Made by a program: the position numbers and the translations under genes. From Candidatus Omnitrophica bacterium CG11_big_fil_rev_8_21_14_0_20_64_10 (GTDB lineage: Bacteria; Omnitrophota; Gorgyraeia; 1-14-0-20-64-10), in contig PCVW01000057.1 of the NCBI GenBank assembly GCA_002787095.1, positions 1 through 39,609 on the forward strand: a DNA stretch of 39,609 bases. The letters are read 5' to 3'. The notes under the pieces were generated by a model that made no database searches, was not told the origin of the DNA, and saw only the letters and a program-made list of their open reading frames with translations. This document shows positions 1-7,344 of the stretch, piece by piece (position 1 is the stretch's first letter; each line of letters begins with the position of its first letter).

Positions 1-744
1 GAAGTTCACCCGGCGGGCGATCCGCATCAGGGCGGCGATCGCGGCGAAACCGGTGACCGCCGAAACCGCCATGCCGAACAGGATCTCCGGCTTCAGGAGC
101 ATGTGGGCGAATTCCCTGCCGAAAAAGAGAGGGGCCAGGAGGACCGGCAGCCCCATCAGGAAGCTGAAGCGCAGGGCATCCTCCTTATTGAACTGCCGCA
201 GCAGCAGGGCCGAAACCGTCAGGCCGGAGCGGGAAAAACCGGGCAGCGCCGCCAGCCCCTGGGCGATCCCCAGGAGCGGCCCCTCTCCCCACCAGGTCAG
301 GTCGGCCGCCCCCTTGGTCCCCTCGCGGGGAGGGTACAACTGCATGGCGCCGGTCACGATCAACAGCCCACCGATCCCGCCGGTCACCCAGCGCCCGGCG
401 GCCTCCACGACCTGCATATGGGAAAGCAGCCCCAGCAAAACGATCCCGATTCCGCCGCTGAGGGCGCAGGCCACCAACAGGAAACCGAACAGGTTCCGGG
501 TGCCGGTGTCGGCCTGGCGCCACCGGACGACCGAGACCGCCAGACGGCCGACATCCCGGCGCAGGTAGATCAGGGCCGAGAAGAAGGTCCCCAGATGAAG
601 AGCCAGCGAATAGAGGACCAGCTCCGAGACCGTCCCCCGGCCGCCGAAGAGATGGACCTTGGCCAGGATCACCATCGCCTCGGAGCTGATCGGGATCCAT
701 TCGGTGATCCCCTGAATCACCCCCAGGACGAAAGCCTCAAGCAT
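1..744 (-). CDS. uppP: Undecaprenyl-diphosphatase UppP/BacA family (partial, runs off the left edge)
   Basis: Reverse-strand translation from ATG at 744 reads MLEAFVLGVIQGITEWIPISSEAMVILAK..., with the UppP QGxTEW.PISS motif, a hydrophobic multi-TM profile and a GFSRSGLT motif. Open to the window edge, so absent from the ORF track. Confidence 0.88.
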   Translation of the reverse strand, partial: MLEAFVLGVIQGITEWIPISSEAMVILAKVHLFGGRGTVSELVLYSLALHLGTFFSALIYLRRDVGRLAVSVVRWRQADTGTRNLFGFLLVACALSGGIGIVLLGLLSHMQVVEAAGRWVTGGIGGLLIVTGAMQLYPPREGTKGAADLTWWGEGPLLGIAQGLAALPGFSRSGLTVSALLLRQFNKEDALRFSFLMGLPVLLAPLFFGREFAHMLLKPEILFGMAVSAVTGFAAIAALMRIARRVNF

Positions 745-1147
745 GGGGGACGGGAGAACCGGAGGGACGGCCGGCGACGGGGTTGAGGATTTGATCGACG
801 GCCCGGTTCAGTTCAGCGATCGTCACCGGCTTGCGCAGGATGGTCGTGACGCCAAGCGCCCGGCACTCCTTCTCGACGGCCGAGAACATGTGCGTCTGGC
901 CGGTCAAGACGATCGCCTTGAGCCCCGGGTCCATCCGCGCCGCGTCCCGGATCAGTTTGGCGCCCGTCATCCCCGGCAGGCGGTAATCAACGACCATCAG
1001 GCGGGGGCGGACCGATTTGATGTAGCGGAAGGCCATCTCGCCGCTGTTCGCCGCGTACACCTTGTGGCCGCGGGACTGCAGCGCCGTCTGACTGGCGTAC
1101 AGGGCGTCCGATTCATCCTCCACCAGCAAAATCACGCTGCCCGGCAT
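737..1147 (-). CDS. Single-domain response regulator receiver (CheY-like)
   Basis: 136 aa: VILLVEDESDALYASQTAL...LMVVDYRLPGMTGAKLI...LRKPVTIAELNRAV. Acidic pocket, phospho-Asp (VVDYRLPG) and KP lysine are present. SD-like ggaggggaccggATG. Confidence 0.9.
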   Translation of the reverse strand: MPGSVILLVEDESDALYASQTALQSRGHKVYAANSGEMAFRYIKSVRPRLMVVDYRLPGMTGAKLIRDAARMDPGLKAIVLTGQTHMFSAVEKECRALGVTTILRKPVTIAELNRAVDQILNPVAGRPSGSPVPHA

Positions 1148-1170
1148 CCGGTCCCCTCCTCCCGAGTTTT

Positions 1171-1333
1171 AGAGCAACTTTCAAAACCGGCTCTCTGCTG
1201 CAAGCGTCGGAGCCGGGCTGCGACTGCGTTCTCGCTCCTCGACGTATCTCAGAGGATACGCCTTCGTCGCTCGGCCTTGTCTCGCCTCGGCTCCAGCGCT
1301 TTCGCTACGAGATCGGGTTTTGAAAGCTGCTCT
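1171..1333. repeat. MITE/REP-like element with 18-bp terminal inverted repeats
   Basis: Left end agagcaactttcaaaacc (1171-1188) and right end ggttttgaaagctgctct (1316-1333) are inverted complements at 17/18 positions. Further internal inverted segments: AAGCGtcGGAGCCG/CGGCTCCagCGCTT and cgtatc-tcagag-gatacg. Confidence 0.7.
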
Positions 1334-1348
1334 CAGTATACCCGAAAA

Positions 1349-1732
1349 TCATTCCCGATCGAGCGACAGCCGGCCCGGCCCCAGGAAGATCAGGGCGCCG
1401 GCGATCGTCCAGTAGGCCAGCGCCAGCTCCTTGGCCGAGAGGGGATCGGCCGCGTGCGCCAGGAAGGCGGCCACCGACATCGTCGTGAAGACCGCCGCCG
1501 CCGCCCAGCGGGTCCCCAGCCCCAAAACGATCAGCGCTCCGCCGGCCAGCTCCGAGAGCGCCGCCGCCCAGGCAAAGACCACCGGCAGGGGGAATCCCAT
1601 CTGCGCGACCCCCTCGATGAACCTGGGCATCATCCCGCCGAACACCTTCTGGAAACCGTGCAGCGCGATACCGCTGCCCATCCAAAGCCGAAGCCACAGC
1701 AGGCCGAAATCCGCTCCCTTGCCTCCCAGCAT
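1349..1732 (-). CDS. DoxX family membrane protein
   Basis: MLGGKGADFGLLWLRLWMGSGIALHGFQKVFGG...FPLPVVFAWAAALSELAGGALIVLGLGTRWAA, the typical DoxX pattern. SD ggaggagaactgaaATG. Confidence 0.85.
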   Translation of the reverse strand: MLGGKGADFGLLWLRLWMGSGIALHGFQKVFGGMMPRFIEGVAQMGFPLPVVFAWAAALSELAGGALIVLGLGTRWAAAAVFTTMSVAAFLAHAADPLSAKELALAYWTIAGALIFLGPGRLSLDRE

Positions 1733-1733
1733 T

Positions 1734-2708
1734 TCAGTTCTCCTCCGTTTGGAAAGCTTCCTCGACGATCCGACGCATCGCTTCCACCGTCTCCGCATGG
1801 TGGACCGCGTTGCGGAACTCGGCGGCCCGGGGAAAAGACTTCGCGTACCAGCAGATGATCCGCCGCAGCGGCCCGATCGGCCACCGCTCGTACCGGCAGA
1901 CCAGATCGATGTGCTTCAAAAGAGTCTGCTTGCGCTCCGCGCCAGCCGGAGGGGTCCAGCCGCCGCTTCCAAGGGCCGACTCGATTTCTCGGTAGATCCA
2001 GGGATTACCCAATCCCCCCCGCCCCACCATCACCCCGTCGCACCCGGAGACCTCCCGCAGCCGCCGGGCGGAGGGACCGTCCATGACATCCCCGTTGCCG
2101 TAGACCGGGATCCGGACCGCCTCCTTGACCCGCCGGATCCCCTCATAATCGGCGCTGCCGGAATACCCCTGCTGGCGGGTCCGGCCGTGAACCGCGACGG
2201 CGTCCACACCGGCCTCCTCGGCGATCCGGGCGATCCGGACCGCCTCCGATCCGGTGGTGTCGGCGTAGCCCAGCCGCATCTTGACCGTGACGGGCGCCCG
2301 GCGGACCGACCGGACGACCCGGCGGAAGATCGCCCCCGCCTTCTCGGGGGTCCGGAGCAGTTCCGAGCCGCCCCCCTTGCTGACCACCTTCGGAACCGGG
2401 CAGCCCAGGTTCATGTCGATCAGCGGGAAGCCGAGCCCCTCCGCCTTCGCGGCCGCCTCCCCCATCTCACCGGGATCGCAGCCGACCAGCTGGAGCCCGG
2501 CCGGTCGGTCGGCCGCCTCGGTCTTGAGGCGGCCGGAGGTGACCCGGTTCTCCTCCAGCAGCATCCGGGCGGAGATCATCTCCAGGAAGGCGAAGCGCAT
2601 CCCCTGTTCCCGGGCAATCAGCCGGAAGCTCAGATCGGTGCAGTTGGCCATCGGCGACTGCACGACCGCCGGAACCTCCAGCCCCTTCAGTCGAATCATC
2701 GGAATCAC
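1734..2708 (-). CDS. tRNA-dihydrouridine synthase (Dus family)
   Basis: 324 aa: VVQSPMANCTDLSFRLIAREQG...LIDMNLGCPVPKVVSKGGGSELLRTP...VKMRLGY...AVHGRTRQQGYSGSADYE...VYGNGDVMDG...VMVGRGGLGNPWIY. Possible in-frame ATG at 2699. Confidence 0.93.
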   Translation of the reverse strand: MIPMIRLKGLEVPAVVQSPMANCTDLSFRLIAREQGMRFAFLEMISARMLLEENRVTSGRLKTEAADRPAGLQLVGCDPGEMGEAAAKAEGLGFPLIDMNLGCPVPKVVSKGGGSELLRTPEKAGAIFRRVVRSVRRAPVTVKMRLGYADTTGSEAVRIARIAEEAGVDAVAVHGRTRQQGYSGSADYEGIRRVKEAVRIPVYGNGDVMDGPSARRLREVSGCDGVMVGRGGLGNPWIYREIESALGSGGWTPPAGAERKQTLLKHIDLVCRYERWPIGPLRRIICWYAKSFPRAAEFRNAVHHAETVEAMRRIVEEAFQTEEN

Positions 2709-2761
2709 GGCGGGGCCATTGTAGCACCCGGGACAACCGGAGGCGTTACAATAGAGGAAGG

Positions 2762-3682
2762 ATGGAGACGATTCTGACCCTCACCCTCAATCCCTCAATC
2801 GACGAAAGCGTCTCGGTGGAACGGATCGAGGAAGAGCGGAAACTGCGTTGCTCCCCGCCCCGGTACGAGCCGGGGGGCGGCGGCATCAACATCTCCCGGG
2901 TGATCCGCATCCTGGGGGGGCGCTCCACCGCCCTCTTTGCCCGGGGAGGTCCTCCGGGGCAGATTCTGGAGCGGGCGCTGGTGGAGGGGGGCCTGGACTG
3001 CCGGCCGATCCCGATCAGCGGCTGGACCCGGATCAACTTCGCCGTGATGGAGCGGGCGACCAACCGGCAGTTCCGCTTCAACCTGCCCGGCCCCCACCTG
3101 GACGGGGAGGCGGAGCCGATCCTGGAGCTGCTGGAACGGTGGGACCCGGCGCCGGGCTGGCTGGCGGCCAGCGGTTCCCTGCCCCCCGGAATGCCGTCGG
3201 ATTTCTACGCCCGGCTGGCGCAGTTGGCCCGGAAACGAAAGATCCGGCTGCTGGTGGACGGCTCGGGCGCAGCCCTGCGATCGGCCTGCGAAGCGGGGGT
3301 CTCGCTGCTGAAGCCGAACCTTCATGAGTTAGAGGAACTGACAGGGAAATCGGCCCGTTCCGAGCCGGAACAGGCCGAAGCGGCCCAAACCCTGATCCGG
3401 GAAAAGGCGGCCGAAGCGGTCGCCGTCTCGCTGGGAGCGGCCGGCGCCCTGCTGGCGACCCCGGAGGGGATCCTCCGGGTGAAGTCTCCCGATGTCCCGG
3501 TCGCCAGCCGGATCGGCGCCGGCGACAGCATGGCAGCCGGCTGGCTGCTGGCGCTGGCCCGGGGACGCCCGATGGCCGAAGCCTTCCGGTTCGGCGCGGC
3601 AGCCGGAGCCGCGACGGTCATGACCCCCGGAACGGAACTGTGCCGCCGAGCCGATGTGGAGCGGCTCTTCGAAGGGATGTAG
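2762..3682 (+). CDS. 1-phosphofructokinase / PfkB-type hexose kinase
   Basis: 306 aa: ILTLTLNPSIDESVSVERIEEERKLRCSPPRYEPGGGGINISRVIRILGG...LKPNLHELEELTG...RIGAGDSMAAGWLLAL. Confidence 0.92.
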   Translation: METILTLTLNPSIDESVSVERIEEERKLRCSPPRYEPGGGGINISRVIRILGGRSTALFARGGPPGQILERALVEGGLDCRPIPISGWTRINFAVMERATNRQFRFNLPGPHLDGEAEPILELLERWDPAPGWLAASGSLPPGMPSDFYARLAQLARKRKIRLLVDGSGAALRSACEAGVSLLKPNLHELEELTGKSARSEPEQAEAAQTLIREKAAEAVAVSLGAAGALLATPEGILRVKSPDVPVASRIGAGDSMAAGWLLALARGRPMAEAFRFGAAAGAATVMTPGTELCRRADVERLFEGM

Positions 3683-3690
3683 ATAAGTTT

Positions 3691-3738
3691 CAGGCGGATA
3701 CCGGTCCTTCGTCCGCTTGCCTACCCGGCATCCGCCTG
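3691..3738. repeat. Inverted repeat / stem-loop just downstream of the pfkB-type gene
   Basis: CAGGCGGATaCCGG (3691-3704) pairs with CCGGcATCCGCCTG (3725-3738), 13/14, with a 20-nt loop. No good T-tract follows. Confidence 0.5.
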
Positions 3739-3955
3739 TCCCGCTTCTTCCATCCCCTTCCTCCGGAGAGCCGGTACCTCAGCCCGATCCGGTCTTGCCG
3801 CTGTCCCCCTTCTGGGGATCTCCCTGGGCCTGCTTTCGCCCGGGTCCTTCGGCCGCCGGTTGGGCGCCTTCTCCCGCCCTCCAGTATGGAGTATGCCCGA
3901 TCCGGCCGGTCCGGATGATGACCTGCGTCATCGTTCCATTTTTGATCAGAGCGGC

Positions 3956-3984
3956 TCGACAAAAACACCTGCCCTTGCTATCAT
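3956..3984 (+). promoter_or_regulatory. Sigma-70-like promoter for the PKD protein
   Basis: TCGACA (3956-3961), 17-bp spacer, TATCAT (3979-3984) with upstream TGC; about 80-nt leader ending in aaaggaggtttgacccc-ATG. Confidence 0.6.
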
Positions 3985-4070
3985 GACCCCCTCAAGACCT
4001 AATCTTCGATTGGCTTTTCCGATTTCATTTTAGGAACAACCCGGAACCCCGATAAAGGAGGTTTGACCCC

Positions 4071-6578
4071 ATGCGATTTTTGAAGACGCTGTTCTGCGCC
4101 CTGGCCTCGGCGGCCCTGCTGACGATGGGGACGGCCGACGCCAAGACCGTTCCCCCGGAGGACACCCAAGCCCCTTACTTCTATGTTTTCGGTCCCGAAG
4201 GGGACCCGTTGCTCGGGGCGCAGGACCACATGCTGGAGCTGTTCGTGGATGTCCCGCAGAGCGAGTCGCGAATGGTCCGAATCGAAGTGTACGATCCCGA
4301 TACCGGCGGCATGCGGGATTTCCGGACCGATTCGGCCAACCGCTGGAACACCGTGACGGCTTTCTCCCTGTATGGGGCCGGCGGCAAGCTGATCCAGGAA
4401 GCCAGGTTCGGGGCCGACCGCAAGTGGGACCGGAGCTTCTACGCCTTCGAGGCCCAGGCGCCGAGCGCCGGCGAGAAGGTGGGGAGCGTCTATCGGTTCC
4501 GCCTGGAGGTCAAGACCCTGCAGGGGGATGACGCCAACCTGTTCCGGGTCCGGACCGAACCGGCCAGCGCCGAGGCCTTCTCCTACAGCCCCACCTTCCG
4601 TTTGCGGCCGGAGGAGGGGGAAAAGATGTTCTTCTATCCCGAGGTGCCGGCCGGCACCAAGCAGATCTCCCTGCGGAACTATGATCTGGACGCCAATGGC
4701 GGCAAGGGGATCCTGTACAACCCGGTGGACGGCACCCATGTCAAGGTGGCCGATTCTCTGAGCGGCCAATGGGCCGAGACCCGGGTCGCGGTCCGGGGGG
4801 ATGTCCCTTGGCGGTTGGAATACATCGTGACCAAGGGAACCCAGCACTACGCCCATGCCGGCGTGGAGGTGCTGGACGACCGGGGCAATCACCTGCCGGT
4901 CTACTTCCAGCAGGGGCGCCCGATGGCGCCGACCCCCAGGCCGGCCCCGGCTCCCAAGCCGGTCCCCGCTCCCGCGCCGGCTCCGAAGCCGGCTCCGACC
5001 AACGCCTGCAACCAGTTCACTTTCGACGCGACCGAATCCTATGACTTGGACAAGCAGCCGCTGACCTTCCTATGGGATTTCGGCGACGGCAGCACCGCCA
5101 CCGAGCCGGTGGTCAGCCATGTCTTCCAGAAGGGGGGCAAGTACAAGGTTTCGCTGACGGTCACCGACTCCTCGGGACTGGTCTGCAACAGCGACGCCTC
5201 CTTCCAGTGGGTCAAGGTGAACACTCCGCCGAAGGCGGCTTTCACCCTGCCGGAGCTGGTCTGCGTGGGTGAGGAGTTGGCCGCGGACGCCGGCGGCACG
5301 ATGGACGACGCGCCGGAAAACCTCTCCTATGTCTGGAACTTCGGCGACGGCAGCACCGCCGAGGGCAAGCAGGTCCGCAAGCAGTTCGCCAAGGGAGGCA
5401 CCTACCGGGTGACCCTGAAGGTGGACGACAACGAGAAGACCGTCTGCAGCACCGATGAGATCGCCCGGACGATCCGGGTCAACACCCCGCCGACGGCCGA
5501 CGCCGGCAAGGACCAGACGCTGTGTCTGAAGTCCTTCGACGATGTCTACGCCGTCTCGTTCGACGCGGGGGGCTCCCGGGACGCGGACGGGGACAAGCTT
5601 TCCTACGCGTGGGACTTCGGCGACGGCGCGATCGGGGAGGGTCAGCGGGTCAGCCATACCTATGCCAAGGGAGGCAGCTACACCGTGGGTCTGACCGTGG
5701 ACGACGGCGTCGGCTCCCGCTGCTCGGTCGCCAAGGACACGCTGCAGCTGCGGCTCGACAAGCCGCCGGTGGCGACGGCCAAGGGGCCGGCCGAGGCCTG
5801 CGCGGGAGCGTCGGTTGCCTTCGACGGCAGCGGCTCCAAGGCGGAAACCGGCAAGACCCTGGCCTACAGCTGGGACTTCGGCGACGGCGCCACGGCGACC
5901 GGCGCGCGGGTCAACCATACCTTCGCCAAGGGGGGCACCTACCGGGTGGCGCTGACCGTCAACGACGGCAGCGGCTCGGCCTGCGCCACGGCAACCGCCT
6001 CGATGACCGTCAAGGTCAACGGCGCGCCGAGCGCCGCCCTGACCGGGGAGACGCTCTCCTGCGTCACCAAGCCGGTCCGGTTCGACGCTTCCGGCTCCAA
6101 GGATCCGGATGGGGATTCCCTCCGGTACACCTGGAACTTCGGTGACGGCACGGTAGAGGAGGGGAGTTCCAAGGCTTCCCACGCCTACGCCAAGGGAGGC
6201 AATTACACCGTGAAGGTGACGGTGGACGACCGGAAGGGGTCTTCCTGCTCGACCGCTTCGGCCACCCACACGGTCAGGATCAACACGCCGCCGGTGGCGG
6301 ACACCGGTCCGAACCTGGTCTGCTGCGTGGACCAGACCGTGACCTTCGACGGCTCCAAGTCGTCGGACGCGGACGGGGACCGGTTGACCTACCACTGGGA
6401 CTTCGGCGACGGCGCGGCCGGCGAAGGGGCGAAGGTCTCCCACGCCTACAAGGAAATCGGACAGTACAAGGTGGTGCTGACGGTGAAGGACAACTCCGGA
6501 ACCGACTGCGACACCTCAACCGATTCCTTCGTGGCGGATGTGAACGCCAAGCCGGTCTCGGTGATCAAGGTCCGGTAA
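4071..6578 (+). CDS. Secreted protein: N-terminal uncharacterised region, Pro/Ala/Lys linker, six PKD repeats
   Basis: 835 aa with signal peptide MRFLKTLFCALASAALLTMGTADA, linker PTPRPAPAPKPVPAPAPAPKPAPT and six (W/V)(D/N)FGDG...GGxYxVxLTVxD units. Strong SD (aaaggaggt). Confidence 0.9.
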   Translation: MRFLKTLFCALASAALLTMGTADAKTVPPEDTQAPYFYVFGPEGDPLLGAQDHMLELFVDVPQSESRMVRIEVYDPDTGGMRDFRTDSANRWNTVTAFSLYGAGGKLIQEARFGADRKWDRSFYAFEAQAPSAGEKVGSVYRFRLEVKTLQGDDANLFRVRTEPASAEAFSYSPTFRLRPEEGEKMFFYPEVPAGTKQISLRNYDLDANGGKGILYNPVDGTHVKVADSLSGQWAETRVAVRGDVPWRLEYIVTKGTQHYAHAGVEVLDDRGNHLPVYFQQGRPMAPTPRPAPAPKPVPAPAPAPKPAPTNACNQFTFDATESYDLDKQPLTFLWDFGDGSTATEPVVSHVFQKGGKYKVSLTVTDSSGLVCNSDASFQWVKVNTPPKAAFTLPELVCVGEELAADAGGTMDDAPENLSYVWNFGDGSTAEGKQVRKQFAKGGTYRVTLKVDDNEKTVCSTDEIARTIRVNTPPTADAGKDQTLCLKSFDDVYAVSFDAGGSRDADGDKLSYAWDFGDGAIGEGQRVSHTYAKGGSYTVGLTVDDGVGSRCSVAKDTLQLRLDKPPVATAKGPAEACAGASVAFDGSGSKAETGKTLAYSWDFGDGATATGARVNHTFAKGGTYRVALTVNDGSGSACATATASMTVKVNGAPSAALTGETLSCVTKPVRFDASGSKDPDGDSLRYTWNFGDGTVEEGSSKASHAYAKGGNYTVKVTVDDRKGSSCSTASATHTVRINTPPVADTGPNLVCCVDQTVTFDGSKSSDADGDRLTYHWDFGDGAAGEGAKVSHAYKEIGQYKVVLTVKDNSGTDCDTSTDSFVADVNAKPVSVIKVR

Positions 6579-6599
6579 ACCGGCCAATCTGAAGCAAGA

Positions 6600-6635
6600 A
6601 GAACCGGCGCCCCGAACCAACGGGGCGCCGGTTCT
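6600..6635 (+). terminator. Rho-independent terminator downstream of the PKD gene
   Basis: agaaccggcgccccg-aaccaa-cggggcgccggttct: 15-bp perfect stem, 6-nt loop, followed by ctttct. Confidence 0.8.
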
Positions 6636-6657
6636 CTTTCTGGGAAGGATCAGCCGG

Positions 6658-7269
6658 TCAGCGTTTGGCGGTCAGGGCGCTGACTCCCCCGCCGGCCGCG
6701 ATCACCATATAGCCCCAAAGGGAAAGCCAAAGGCCCGCTTCGATCACAACCGCGACGAAAAGGGTCTCGGTATTGACCGTCGTCAGCTTCCAGAAGCCGA
6801 TCCCGGCCACCGCCGCCGCCAGCATTCCCCCGCCGCCGCCGGTCCGCCGGCCGGGAAAGAGCGTCGCGATCAAAGCCAGAAGAAAAGCCAGACCGGGCAG
6901 CGCGTACACCCCGTAGCTCTTGAGCCCCACCTGCTGACGGCTTCCCGTCAACAGCTCCACGATCGCGACCGCCAGTTTCGCGTTCTGTTGGTTCGCCAGC
7001 CGGGGAATGTCCACGCCGGCGACCCGCGTCGGCACATCCAGCTTGACCGGCAGAACCCCCGTCACCTTGCCGGCCGTCTCTTTCGCAGCGCCGAAGATGT
7101 CCCCGATCTTCTCCGAGATCTCCCGCGTGGCGCCGTACTTTTGGCTCTCCGACGAGAGCTGTTTGACGACCCCCGGCTGACGCATGTCCACCCGGGCCCA
7201 CGGAAGCACGAACCCGACCGCCGTCATCCCGAAACCGATCCAAACCAAAAGCAGTCCGATTTTCCGCAT
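6658..7269 (-). CDS. Conserved hypothetical membrane protein (about 4 TM)
   Basis: MRKIGLLLVWIGFGMTAVGFVLPWARVDM... with several hydrophobic segments. ATG at 7269 preceded by SD gggaggg. Confidence 0.7.
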   Translation of the reverse strand: MRKIGLLLVWIGFGMTAVGFVLPWARVDMRQPGVVKQLSSESQKYGATREISEKIGDIFGAAKETAGKVTGVLPVKLDVPTRVAGVDIPRLANQQNAKLAVAIVELLTGSRQQVGLKSYGVYALPGLAFLLALIATLFPGRRTGGGGGMLAAAVAGIGFWKLTTVNTETLFVAVVIEAGLWLSLWGYMVIAAGGGVSALTAKR

Positions 7270-7344
7270 GATCCCTCCCGAAAAGTTATCCACAACTAGG
7301 GACAGTCCCTGTCTGTTGAAAACTTCGGCGCTGCTGTTTCCATT

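Noticed and set aside
3690-3968. 92-aa minus ORF in the pfkB-PKD intergenic region
   Set aside because: Arg/Gly-rich with no domain; no support beyond being open.
5070-6443. 457-aa minus-strand ORF opposite the PKD repeats
   Set aside because: Periodic sequence simply mirrors the PKD DNA repeats; shadow ORF.
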